Assembly (NCBI GenBank): GCA_019358835.1
Contig: JAHHIH010000024.1
Coordinates: forward strand, 1-64,000
Reading direction: 5' to 3'
Source of the DNA: Tildeniella torsiva UHER 1998/13D
GTDB taxonomy: Bacteria > Cyanobacteriota > Cyanobacteriia > Phormidesmidales > Phormidesmidaceae
DNA: 64,000 bases
Position 1 is the stretch's first letter. Each line of letters begins with the position of its first letter. Below the pieces are notes generated by a model. The model saw nothing but the letters and a program-made list of their open reading frames with translations, was not told where the DNA came from and made no database searches. Shown here piece by piece: positions 31,945 to 41,654 of this stretch. Position numbers and translations under genes: made by a program.

Positions 31945-33543
31945 CTAGAGGGAGAGCTTCACCGGGGTGCGGTTATGGCGAATTTCTACATCGGCGGGCA
32001 GAAACATTGAGCGTCCGGTCATTTCTTGGGGCTGGGGCAGGCCCAAAATTTGCAGAATGGTGGGGGCAATATCAGACAGCCGCCCGTCCTCGCGCAGGTT
32101 GACATCGCCTCCGTAGGCGGGCACCTTGAGCTTCTCGCCTTCGACCAAAATAAAGGGCACCGGGTTGGTGGTGTGGGCTGTCCAGGGCTTGTGGTTTTCG
32201 TCCCACATCAGCTCGGCGTTGCCGTGGTCGGCAATGATAATGGCGGTGCCTCCGGCCTTACCAACCCCCTCAATTAAGCGGCCCAGCTCGTAGTCAACGG
32301 CCTGGAGAGCCGTGATCGTAGACTCCATCTTGCCGGTATGCCCCACCATGTCGGGGTTGGCGTAGTTGATCACTACCAGCGAATAAATTCCCTTTTTAAT
32401 GGCGGCTAGGGCGGTGTTGGTCACGGCCTCTGCCGACATGGCTGGGGCCTTATCGTAGGTGGCCACCATGGGGCTGGATACTAGCTCCCGGTCTTCGCCT
32501 TCCAGGGGTTCTTCTAGACCGCCGTTAAAGAAGTAAGTGACGTGGGCGTACTTTTCGGTCTCGGCGGTGCGAAACTGCTTGAGGCCGTTGTTGGCTACCA
32601 CTTCGCCCAGGATGTTGCTCAGGTTTTGGGGCTGAAAGGCCACCTTTACCGGCATTTCTGGGTCGTACTGGGTCATGGTGACGAGGCTGAGGGGGGTCAC
32701 GATATCCCGCTCAAAGCCCTTAAAGTTGGGATCAACCAGGGCCTGAGTTAGCTGGCGAGCGCGATCGGGGCGGAAGTTAAAGAAGATCACGCCGTCCTCT
32801 GGGGCGATCGCCCCAGGAGCCAGCCGCACCGGCTCCACAAACTCATCCTGAATCTCTTGGCCATAGGATTCCAGCAGCGCTTCCATGGCAGTTTTGCCGT
32901 TGCCGTCGCCGGGGTCGGTCATCACCCGATAGGCCTTCTCAACGCGATCCCAGCGGTTGTCGCGATCCATAGCGTAGTAGCGACCGCTGAGGGTAACCAG
33001 GCGACCCAGGCCGAGTTGATCAACGTAGTCCTGAATTTTTTGTACCGCCACCTGGCCTTCGGTCGGTTTGGTGTCGCGACCATCGGTAATGACGTGAATG
33101 CAAACTTCGTCAATATCTTGGGCCTTGGCCATCTCTAGCAGGCCAAACAGGTGCGAGAGGTGGGAGTGAACGCCTCCCTCTGAGCACAGCCCCACCAGGT
33201 GCAGCTTGCTGTTGCGGTAGCGAACCGCCTGGCAAACCTCTAGCAAAGCCTCGTTTTCTTGCAGGGTGCCGTCTTCTACGGCGTCAGAAATTCGCACCAA
33301 TTCTTGAGGCACAATGCGCCCTGCCCCAATGTTGAGGTGACCCACTTCAGAGTTACCCATCTGACCATCGGGTAGCCCCACATCCTTACCTGAGGTGCGA
33401 ATCAAAGTACGGGGGTAAGCGGCCCACAGACTGTCCATAACCGGAGTCTTTGCGGCAGCGACAGCGTTACCGTCGGTGTTTTCCCGGTATCCCCAGCCGT
33501 CGAGAATGATTAAAACCATCGGCGGGATTGACGCTTGACTCAT
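31945..33543 (-). CDS. gpmI: 2,3-bisphosphoglycerate-independent phosphoglycerate mutase
   Basis: This manganese enzyme interconverts 3- and 2-phosphoglycerate in glycolysis and gluconeogenesis. The 532-residue product has the alkaline-phosphatase-like core, with D15 in LIILDGWGYR and nucleophile S65 in QMGNSEVGHLNIGAGR. Metal and substrate segments HVITDGRDTKP, NYANPDMVGHTG and IIADHGNAELMWDENHKPWTAHTTNPVPF are complete. The ATG at 33543 is clear. It is encoded upstream of secG on the same strand. Confidence 0.96.
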   Translation of the reverse strand: MSQASIPPMVLIILDGWGYRENTDGNAVAAAKTPVMDSLWAAYPRTLIRTSGKDVGLPDGQMGNSEVGHLNIGAGRIVPQELVRISDAVEDGTLQENEALLEVCQAVRYRNSKLHLVGLCSEGGVHSHLSHLFGLLEMAKAQDIDEVCIHVITDGRDTKPTEGQVAVQKIQDYVDQLGLGRLVTLSGRYYAMDRDNRWDRVEKAYRVMTDPGDGNGKTAMEALLESYGQEIQDEFVEPVRLAPGAIAPEDGVIFFNFRPDRARQLTQALVDPNFKGFERDIVTPLSLVTMTQYDPEMPVKVAFQPQNLSNILGEVVANNGLKQFRTAETEKYAHVTYFFNGGLEEPLEGEDRELVSSPMVATYDKAPAMSAEAVTNTALAAIKKGIYSLVVINYANPDMVGHTGKMESTITALQAVDYELGRLIEGVGKAGGTAIIIADHGNAELMWDENHKPWTAHTTNPVPFILVEGEKLKVPAYGGDVNLREDGRLSDIAPTILQILGLPQPQEMTGRSMFLPADVEIRHNRTPVKLSL

Positions 33544-33829
33544 AGGTTAAGAATCCTTGGGAGTTGGACTAACGTCTCAGCAATCATACCATCCAGAAAT
33601 TTGGCCCCAGTCTGAGCTGGGACGGCGCTGGAATAGCGTTCAGCGTTGCGCTTGAGGCGATCGCGCCGGGCAGATACGTTTAGCTTGAGGCTGTGGCGGC
33701 AGGCTCGCAGCGCAACAAACTAAGAACTGTACTCTAGACCCAGCCTAGACACGCTCTGCAAGCATACGACCAGGTTAAAGTGCAATTTAAGAAAAATTTT
33801 TATAAACTGCATATTACTCTACATCTGCG

Positions 33830-35539
<1,710 letters not shown>

Positions 35540-35685
35540 GGGCGGCTCCAAAGGCGGGGAGTAAACGAATCTTTACCAAAGGTAACGAAAAATGGGCCCA
35601 GGTTGTCTACTTCTGCGCTATCTAGCTAATTCATCTTTGAGAGAAAAATCTATTCCCGCAATTTTCCCATCCCAGAGCACAAAAA

Positions 35686-35708
35686 AGGACGTAGCCTAGC
35701 TGCGTCCT
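35686..35708 (-). terminator. Intrinsic terminator of the 35.8-kb hypothetical gene
   Basis: On the minus strand AGGACGCAGC pairs with GCTACGTCCT around a three-base loop (35686-35708, one G-T pair), followed by a T run at 35681-35686. It ends the gene whose stop is at 35756. Confidence 0.85.
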
Positions 35709-35755
35709 CGTGATTCATTGGCAGGGCTTGAGCCCTATACGTAAAAACCTGCCGA

Positions 35756-36172
35756 CTACTTCTTCATGTCCTTGGCCATTTTGCGGAACATGTCGAGGTT
35801 GGTGTCGACCTTGCGGCGATCGGCGCTGGCGTCCTTCTTGACGGCGGGTTGAACAGAGACTTCAGAGGGGGAAAGCTTTTTCACAAGAGCGCCCTGCTCT
35901 TGCAGCCGTTTGGCCTCTAGGGCAGAAATCTGCCGAATGCTTTCTTTTTCTCCGCTTTCGCCCCGCTTTTTGGCGAAGGTGCGCCGCACGGTTTTAGACG
36001 AGCGCATGTACTCGATGTTGCCGTAGCTCTTGGCATCGTCATCGCTTAAAAAATAAGCCCCCCCGACCTGTTTGATGGTGGGTTGTTGAGGAGCGGGCTG
36101 CCGCACGGGGCGGTCTGCTTCTCCGGGGTTCTTAGCTTTGCCGCCAAACAGCCCGCGAATAAATCCAGTCAT
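35756..36172 (-). CDS. Hypothetical protein, conserved in cyanobacteria
   Basis: This 138-residue basic protein begins MTGFIRGLFGGKAK, then a proline-rich stretch and a YFLSDDDAKSYGNIEYMRSSKTVRRTF block that looks conserved. A lysine-rich helical end (NLDMFRKMAKDMKK) follows. No known domain is recognised. Its composition suggests a disordered or nucleic-acid-associated protein. The ATG at 36172 has GGAGAG five bases upstream and is preferred over an in-frame TTG at 36193. It appears to be transcribed alone and ends at a clear terminator. Confidence 0.65.
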   Translation of the reverse strand: MTGFIRGLFGGKAKNPGEADRPVRQPAPQQPTIKQVGGAYFLSDDDAKSYGNIEYMRSSKTVRRTFAKKRGESGEKESIRQISALEAKRLQEQGALVKKLSPSEVSVQPAVKKDASADRRKVDTNLDMFRKMAKDMKK

Positions 36173-36470
36173 GAAGCTCTCCTGCGTCTGCAAATAGTGG
36201 GTCGAAGGTTTACCAAGTCCTTGGGCAAAGCGCCCTAGGCAGGGCAGATGGCCAGACTGGACTTAGCTGAAGGTTTGTTAACTACTATGTTAACTTTTGT
36301 TGGTAGAAAAGTTGTTGGCAAATTGGCTTAATCCGCGTTTTGCCTCAGGTTGGGCATTTATGAGAGCGGTTTCTGGGTTGAGCCGCAGCGACTCGCCATT
36401 TCTGAAGCATGGGAGCAGGGCGAATGCAAAGAAATACTAGAGTGGGTAAGGATGTTTTGCCGCCCGTACC
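36173..36470. other. Divergent spacer with GTTAAC pair
   Basis: This region separates the hypothetical gene from hisIE, which are divergent. Two GTTAAC sites at 36277-36282 and 36289-36294 are spaced by six bases and could be an operator. Nothing else is identified. Confidence 0.35.
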
Positions 36471-37121
36471 ATGGTCACCTCTCCGTCTTCGCCCTTTGCC
36501 GCCGCTGTGCCTGTCGATCGCATTCGCTACAACGACCAGGGACTAGTGCCTGCGATCGTGCAAGACTACCTCGACGGCACCGTGCTGATGATGGCCTGGA
36601 TGAATGCCGAATCGCTCCAGCGCACTCTCGATAGCGGCGAAACCTGGTTTTGGAGCCGATCGCGTCAGGAATTTTGGCACAAGGGCGCGACCTCGGGCCA
36701 TGTGCAAAAGGTGCAGTCGATCCGCTACGACTGCGACAGCGATGCCCTGCTGGTCACTGTCGAACAACTGGGCGACATCGCCTGCCACACTGGCGAGCGC
36801 AGCTGCTTTCACCAGGTAGACGACCACAAAGTTGCACCCCCCGCCGATACCCTGTCTCAGGTGTTTGCAGTGATCTGCGATCGCCGCGACCACCCCAATC
36901 CCGACTCCTACACCTGCAAACTGCTTGCGGGGGGCGACAACAAAATTCTCAAAAAAATTGGCGAAGAAGCCGCTGAGGTCGTGATGGCCTGCAAGGATGA
37001 TGACGCCGATGCGATCGCCGGAGAAGCCGCCGATCTGATGTATCACACCCTGGTTGCCCTAGCTCACCACGGGGTTGATATTAAGGATGTGTACCGCAAG
37101 CTTCAGGAGCGGAGACGGTGA
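36471..37121 (+). CDS. hisIE: Bifunctional phosphoribosyl-AMP cyclohydrolase / phosphoribosyl-ATP diphosphatase
   Basis: HisIE catalyses the second and third steps of histidine synthesis. The N-terminal HisI domain (residues 1-115) has [30 protein letters not shown] and the metal site [27 protein letters not shown]. The C-terminal HisE domain (about 120-216) has [44 protein letters not shown] and [14 protein letters not shown]. Length of 216 residues is typical of the fused form. The ATG at 36471 is clear. An inverted repeat lies between it and the convergent rsmG. Confidence 0.95.
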   Translation: MVTSPSSPFAAAVPVDRIRYNDQGLVPAIVQDYLDGTVLMMAWMNAESLQRTLDSGETWFWSRSRQEFWHKGATSGHVQKVQSIRYDCDSDALLVTVEQLGDIACHTGERSCFHQVDDHKVAPPADTLSQVFAVICDRRDHPNPDSYTCKLLAGGDNKILKKIGEEAAEVVMACKDDDADAIAGEAADLMYHTLVALAHHGVDIKDVYRKLQERRR

Positions 37122-37132
37122 GGAAGCGGGGA

Positions 37133-37214
37133 AAGTTTTGAGTTCTCAGTTTTGAATTTTGAGTTCTCGGTGTACCACTTTAACTTAAAACTTAAAATCC
37201 AAAACTCAAAACTT
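37133..37214. repeat. AT-rich inverted repeat (copy 2 of a dispersed family)
   Basis: AAGTTTTGAG (37133-37142) pairs with CTCAAAACTT (37205-37214), and further imperfect GTTTTGAATTTTGAG-like units extend inward. It fills the gap between convergent hisIE and rsmG and may act as a terminator. The same units occur at 25874-25946. Confidence 0.7.
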
Positions 37215-37216
37215 CT

Positions 37217-37951
37217 CTAGACCAGCGGCGTCTTCGACGGTATCCCCGGTAGGCGAGGAAACTTGTCTGGCGTGCGCTCGACCTTAGTGAGAATGACGTT
37301 GTGGCGAACACCCTGGGTGAGGGGTGTGGTCTGCGATCGCACCTCTAATAGCTTGCCGCCCAGACGCGACAGGATAGCCGTCAAGCCAGCCTCCTCCTCT
37401 GCCGACCACTGGCCTCGGTAGAGAATAGCTTCGCCCCCCAGCTTCAACAGGGGCAGGGCGTACTCGGCGCAGGGGTTGACTGGGCCAACGGCCCGCAGCA
37501 GGGCCAGGTCGTAGGCTTCTCGGTGAATGGGCTGGTGGCCCACCTGCTCAGCCCGCTGGGGCAAAAAGCTGACGTTGGCGATCCCCAGAGTTTCGCAAAC
37601 CGTTTCGAGAACGACGAGTTTTTTGCGGGTGGCATCGAGCAGGGCGATCGCCCAGTGGGGAAACACCAGCGCCACCGGCAGGCCAGGGAAGCCGCCCCCA
37701 GTGCCAATATCAATCACCTTTAGCGCGTCGGTACTGCCCCCTTCGCTCAGCCAAGGGGCAACACCCTGGAGCGAATCCCACAGATGCTTTTCCCAGAAAT
37801 CTTCAGGGGTTGTAATCCGAGTCAGGTTGACCTGCTGGTTGGCCGCCAAAATGGCATCGTAGAGCAATTGAAAACTCTGCTGCTGGCGATCGCTCGGCTG
37901 CCAGTGCAGCGTACTCTGCCAGCGATCGCTGTAGGAAGGTAACATGTCCAT
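37217..37951 (-). CDS. rsmG: 16S rRNA (guanine-N7) methyltransferase RsmG
   Basis: RsmG methylates G527 of 16S rRNA using S-adenosylmethionine. The 244-residue protein has the SAM-binding motif VIDIGTGGGFPGLPVAL (about residues 75-91), preceded by the characteristic NLTRITTPEDFWEKHLWDSL. The C-terminal part has YDLALLRAVGPVNPCAEYALPLL. The ATG at 37951 (second ATG two codons later) is normal. An ABC ATPase gene lies 15 bp upstream on the same strand and is likely co-transcribed. Loss of this enzyme gives low-level streptomycin resistance in other bacteria. Confidence 0.95.
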   Translation of the reverse strand: MDMLPSYSDRWQSTLHWQPSDRQQQSFQLLYDAILAANQQVNLTRITTPEDFWEKHLWDSLQGVAPWLSEGGSTDALKVIDIGTGGGFPGLPVALVFPHWAIALLDATRKKLVVLETVCETLGIANVSFLPQRAEQVGHQPIHREAYDLALLRAVGPVNPCAEYALPLLKLGGEAILYRGQWSAEEEAGLTAILSRLGGKLLEVRSQTTPLTQGVRHNVILTKVERTPDKFPRLPGIPSKTPLV

Positions 37952-37966
37952 AAAATCCTAAATTGC

Positions 37967-38623
37967 CTATCCGGCGGTGGTCGAAAGGGTTGTCGTCGGC
38001 ACCGGAGCCAAACGGCCGTGGTCGAGATGCCAGCAGCGATCGGCTAAATGGGCCAGCTCATCGGCATCGTGGGACACCACCAGCAGCGTCCAGTCTTGCT
38101 TAAGCTGCTTGAGCAGCGCAATAATTTGCCGACGCATCGACCAGTCTAGACCGGCAGTGGGCTCATCTAGCAGCAGCAGATAGGGCTTGCGAATCAGCTG
38201 TACCGCTAGGGCCAGGCGTCGCTGCTGCCCGCCGCTGAGGGCGTGGGGCGCAGCCTTGAGCGGCAGCTGGTCTAACCCCACCGCCCGCAAGGCTTGCTCA
38301 ATCTGGTCGCGGGCCATTTCTGGATGGCCCAGGCGCAGTTCTTCCAGCAGGCTGTGCCCGCAAAAGTGGCGCTCGGGGAACTGAAACACCAGCCCTGCCA
38401 GCTGCCGCAAGGCCTCAGGGTCAAGGTCTTGCTGCCGCCACTGAATGGCCCCCGCTGTGGGCTGGGCGAACCCCGCCATCAGCTCTAGTAGCGTACTCTT
38501 GCCCGACCCACTTGGCCCGTAGATTAACCCCAGCTGCTGGGGCGCTAGCTCCAGCGAAATATCCTGCAAAATGGCCCTGGGGCTGGCCGGGGGATGATAG
38601 GTCAGTTGGCGAAGATAGAGCAT
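37967..38623 (-). CDS. ABC transporter ATP-binding protein (ABCI11/CbiO-like)
   Basis: The 218-residue ATPase has Walker A GPSGSGKST (about residues 36-44), Q-loop LVFQFPERHFCG, signature LSGGQQRRLALA and Walker B YLLLLDEPTAGLD, and the H-loop SHD. The FPERHF Q-loop and overall form resemble energy-coupling-factor (cobalt/nickel-type) ATPases and the plastid NAP14/ABCI11 group. No permease gene is adjacent. The ATG at 38623 is chosen over a TTG at 38656. It lies 15 bp before rsmG on the same strand. Confidence 0.85.
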   Translation of the reverse strand: MLYLRQLTYHPPASPRAILQDISLELAPQQLGLIYGPSGSGKSTLLELMAGFAQPTAGAIQWRQQDLDPEALRQLAGLVFQFPERHFCGHSLLEELRLGHPEMARDQIEQALRAVGLDQLPLKAAPHALSGGQQRRLALAVQLIRKPYLLLLDEPTAGLDWSMRRQIIALLKQLKQDWTLLVVSHDADELAHLADRCWHLDHGRLAPVPTTTLSTTAG

Positions 38624-38951
38624 TCCACCCGCACAGTAAAACAGCAGACAAGGCAACCAGATGCTGCGAAAACCGGTATGGCCACCGTGGCCGTACTATA
38701 GCCGAGAGGCAGTACCTCCTCCAGTGTGCCCTACTGGACTGTCATTGGCAGAGGCCTTGGCCGGTTTGTGCAGAGCTAGGCCAGTGTAGCTTCTGTAACA
38801 TTGCCGCCGCAAACCCCAGAGGAATTCGCCACAATTGGGCCATCAGCTATCACGATGGTTGATCGAGCAGGCATCTCTCCCTCCAAGTCACATTCGCCCG
38901 TTTTGATGTTTAGGCCATTTTGATGTTTAGGTCGTAAGGGGTAACTCATTC
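38624..38951. other. Divergent spacer with a 17-bp tandem repeat
   Basis: The spacer holds the promoters of the ABC ATPase and TPR genes and no gene. TTTTGATGTTTAGG occurs at 38901-38914 and again at 38918-38931 with a 17-bp period, ending 20 bp before the TPR gene start. Confidence 0.45.
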
Positions 38952-39887
38952 ATGGTTTTTTACGCTCGCCTTGCTCCGCCTCGATTTGGTTCGCGTCTTA
39001 AAGCAGTATCTGCCGGGGCGCTCACCACAGCCTTTTTAGTGCTTGCCCCCCTGTCAGCCCATGCCGGAGATCCGTTCCGCCCCAACGATCCCCACGAGAT
39101 TGGCGACAAGACTGAGGCCGTTTTTAACGCGCTCTTTTACGAGGGCAACTACACCGAAGCTCAGTCGCTGGTTGGTCAGGCGATCGCGGCTGAGCCCGAT
39201 GAGCCGATGAACTACGCCATTGCGGCGGCCCTGGGCTACCTCAACAAAGATCTAGATAAGCTGGCCGAGCAGGCCCGCCTCACCCAGCAAACGGCCACCG
39301 CCCTCAAAGAAACAGACCCTCTGCGGGGCCACCTCTACACCGCCGTAGGCATCTTTATGGAAGGTGCCCACGTCTTGCAAACCCAGGGGATCGCTCGCGG
39401 TACTCCCTCTGCCCTGCGGCTGCTGCAGCGTGTCTTTAGTGAGCTAGAAGCGGCGGAGCGCATCGACGCCAACGACCCAGAACTCAGCTTGCTCAAAGGC
39501 TTTATGGATTTGCTGCTGGCGGTCAACCTGCCCTTTGCCAACCCTGACCAGGCGATCGCCCGGCTGCAAAACGGCAGCCCGGCCTATCTATCTCACCGGG
39601 GCATTGCCCTTGGCATGCGTGACCTGGGTCGCTATGACGAAGCTTTGGCCGAGGTCGAGAAAGCGCTAACAGCCGCCCCCAATAACCCTGACTTGATTTA
39701 TCTCAAGGCTCAGATTCTATTTCTTCAACAGAAGTACGACGCCAGTTTGCCACTGTACGAGTCGGCGCTGACCTACGCTGACCAGCTGCCTGCCTCTACG
39801 GTGCAGCAAATTGCTTTTGAGGCCTGCCAGGCTGAGGGCACTGCGGGCGAGGTCTGCTTCCAGCGATCGCGCAATCCCGAACTCTAG
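38952..39887 (+). CDS. Secreted TPR-repeat protein (Sll0314-like)
   Basis: The 311-residue protein has a signal peptide (residues 1-38, ending SAHAGDP) and several helical repeats of TPR type, such as residues 215-245 (AIALGMRDLGRYDEALAEVEKALTAAPNN) and 248-270. The first part, with DKTEAVFNALFYEGNYTEAQSLV, and the LRGHLYTAVGIFMEGAHVL block resemble the Sll0314 group of cyanobacterial proteins. TPR domains mediate protein binding. A periplasmic or lumenal scaffold role is likely. The ATG at 38952 matches the signal peptide. The hairpin after it ends near 39941. Confidence 0.8.
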   Translation: MVFYARLAPPRFGSRLKAVSAGALTTAFLVLAPLSAHAGDPFRPNDPHEIGDKTEAVFNALFYEGNYTEAQSLVGQAIAAEPDEPMNYAIAAALGYLNKDLDKLAEQARLTQQTATALKETDPLRGHLYTAVGIFMEGAHVLQTQGIARGTPSALRLLQRVFSELEAAERIDANDPELSLLKGFMDLLLAVNLPFANPDQAIARLQNGSPAYLSHRGIALGMRDLGRYDEALAEVEKALTAAPNNPDLIYLKAQILFLQQKYDASLPLYESALTYADQLPASTVQQIAFEACQAEGTAGEVCFQRSRNPEL

Positions 39888-39906
39888 CCCCCAAGTTCGT
39901 GCAGGT

Positions 39907-39941
39907 AAAGCCCTATGCTGAGTAATGCAGTATGGGGCTTT
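39907..39941 (+). terminator. Hairpin after the TPR gene, possible terminator
   Basis: AAAGCCCTATGCTG and CAGTATGGGGCTTT form a 14-bp stem with two G-T pairs around a short loop. Only a short T run follows. It overlaps an alternative ATG at 39915, which supports the later start of the DUF3531 gene. Confidence 0.6.
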
Positions 39942-39944
39942 ACT

Positions 39945-40397
39945 ATGCAGGTTGAATTTCGCGAGTGCGACTTCTTTAACCTTTGGATCTGGCTTAAGTT
40001 CGAAACCGTGCCCTCCTCTATGGAGCAGCAGTACGTCGACGAAGTCTTTTCGTCGTGGTTTTTTCTAGGCAAACTTGGGGGCTTTAACGCCGAAAACCTT
40101 CAGGTACAAGATACGGGCCTCGATATCAGCTATCTCCCCTACGACGAAGACCAGCTGAGCAACAGCATGCTCTCGGTGATGCACAACATCGGCGAAGTTG
40201 AGTATGAGGGGCTTTGGGCTCGCTGCTGGATCGACCTGGGCACTAGCGATGCCCTGGCCATCGACGTATTGATCAATACCCTGGAGCAGTTCAACCGCGA
40301 GTACGTGGTGATCGAGACCTGCTATATCGGTGGTGAGAACGCTGACTGGCCGATTCCAGGCAGTGGGCAGCCCGAGTTTGTCGATGAAGATGCCTAG
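39945..40397 (+). CDS. DUF3531 family protein
   Basis: This 150-residue protein begins MQVEFRECDFFNLWIWLKFE and matches DUF3531, a family known in cyanobacteria and plant plastids. Typical segments are SMEQQYVDEVFSSWFFLGKLGGFNAENLQ, YEGLWARCWIDLGTSDALAIDVLINTLEQFNREY and VIETCYIGGENADWPIP. Function is unknown. The ATG at 39945 is preferred; the ATG at 39915 lies within the hairpin. A terminator at 40438-40469 follows. It is convergent with prs. Confidence 0.85.
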   Translation: MQVEFRECDFFNLWIWLKFETVPSSMEQQYVDEVFSSWFFLGKLGGFNAENLQVQDTGLDISYLPYDEDQLSNSMLSVMHNIGEVEYEGLWARCWIDLGTSDALAIDVLINTLEQFNREYVVIETCYIGGENADWPIPGSGQPEFVDEDA

Positions 40398-40437
40398 CCT
40401 GCGCCGCTGACCTAGGTAGCGCCCAGAGACTAGTAAC

Positions 40438-40469
40438 AAAAAGGGGATGCCGTCAGGCATCCCCTTTTT
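40438..40469. terminator. 14-bp bidirectional terminator
   Basis: AAAAAGGGGATGCC (40438-40451) pairs with GGCATCCCCTTTTT (40456-40469) around a GTCA loop. It separates the convergent DUF3531 and prs genes. Confidence 0.93.
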
Positions 40470-40577
40470 GTGTGCAGCACTAGAGCTGCGATTCGCGCAG
40501 CGTATAGCCTGCGGTATCCCAGAAACAGGAACCGACTTGGAACGAGTAATCCGTTCCGGAATCGCCCAGTCTAGCCG

Positions 40578-41591
40578 CTAGCGAAACATGCTGCTGACGG
40601 AGCTTTCTTCGTGGATGCGCCAGATGGCCTCACCCAGCAAATTGGCCATCGACAGCACCGTCAGCTGCGGAAACTGCCGCGCCGCCGTCATCGGAATCGT
40701 GTTGGTGACAATGACTTCTTCAAACAGCCCCGCCGATAGGCGCTCCACCGCCGGGGGAGAAAAGACCGCATGGGTAGCGCAGGCATAAACCTGACGAGCC
40801 CCCTCTTGTTTGAGCAGGCGCGCCCCCTCACAGATGGTACCAGCGGTGTCGATCATGTCGTCCACCAGCACGGCAGTTTTGCCCCGCACGTCGCCTACCA
40901 CGTTCATCACTTCCGCCACATTGTGGGCCTGGCGGCGCTTGTCAATAATCGCTAGGGGCGCGTCATTAAGCTTTTTGGCGAAGGCGCGGGCGCGGGCCAC
41001 CCCGCCAACGTCGGGGGAGACCACCACTAGGTCTTCTAGCTTTTTGCTAGAGATATAGTCGATCAGCACCGGGGTGCCGTAGACATGATCGCAGGGAATG
41101 TCGAAGTAGCCCTGAATTTGGGCGGAGTGTAGATCGATCGCCAAAACGCGGCTAGCCCCGGCCTTGGTCATCAGGTTGGCCACCAGCTTGGCGGTAATCG
41201 ACTCGCGCCCAGCCGTTTTGCGATCGGCCCGAGCGTAGCCATAGTAGGGAATCACAGCGGTAATTTGCCGCGCCGAGGCCCGCCTACAGGCATCGATCAT
41301 GATCAGCAGCTCCATCAGGTGGTCATTCACCGGATAGCAGGTGGGCTGAATCAGGTACACGTCACAGCCGCGAATCGACTCCTGAATCTGGATGTAAACT
41401 TCCCCGTCGGCAAAGCGCTTGCGCACCATGGGGCCGAGGTCTAGCCCTAGGTAGCGAGCCACTTCACGCGCCAGGTCAACGTTGGCCGAGCCGGAAAAAA
41501 GTTTGAGGCGGTTGTTGTCTCCGAAGTGCGGCAGCGACGGAGTTTGCATCGGCAAAGTGGCGGAACGGATCACATCAGGCCCTCTGAGCAT
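40578..41591 (-). CDS. prs: Ribose-phosphate pyrophosphokinase
   Basis: Prs makes phosphoribosyl pyrophosphate from ribose-5-phosphate and ATP for nucleotide, histidine and tryptophan synthesis. The product has the conserved blocks LKLFSGSANVDLAREVARYLG, RKRFADGEVYIQIQESIRGCDVYLIQPT, IPYYGYARADRK and AIDLHSAQIQGYFDIPCDH. The PRPP-binding loop is VLVDDMIDTAGTI. Length of 337 residues is typical. GTG at 41597 and ATGs at 41591 and 41549 are in frame; I take 41591. It is convergent with DUF3531 and downstream of a large glycosyltransferase gene on the same strand. Confidence 0.95.
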   Translation of the reverse strand: MLRGPDVIRSATLPMQTPSLPHFGDNNRLKLFSGSANVDLAREVARYLGLDLGPMVRKRFADGEVYIQIQESIRGCDVYLIQPTCYPVNDHLMELLIMIDACRRASARQITAVIPYYGYARADRKTAGRESITAKLVANLMTKAGASRVLAIDLHSAQIQGYFDIPCDHVYGTPVLIDYISSKKLEDLVVVSPDVGGVARARAFAKKLNDAPLAIIDKRRQAHNVAEVMNVVGDVRGKTAVLVDDMIDTAGTICEGARLLKQEGARQVYACATHAVFSPPAVERLSAGLFEEVIVTNTIPMTAARQFPQLTVLSMANLLGEAIWRIHEESSVSSMFR

Positions 41592-41654
41592 GTTCACCTA
41601 GGAAATCCTAGCATTCCAACTTCAAAAGCTTTTGAGCAATTATCCTTAAAAAAA

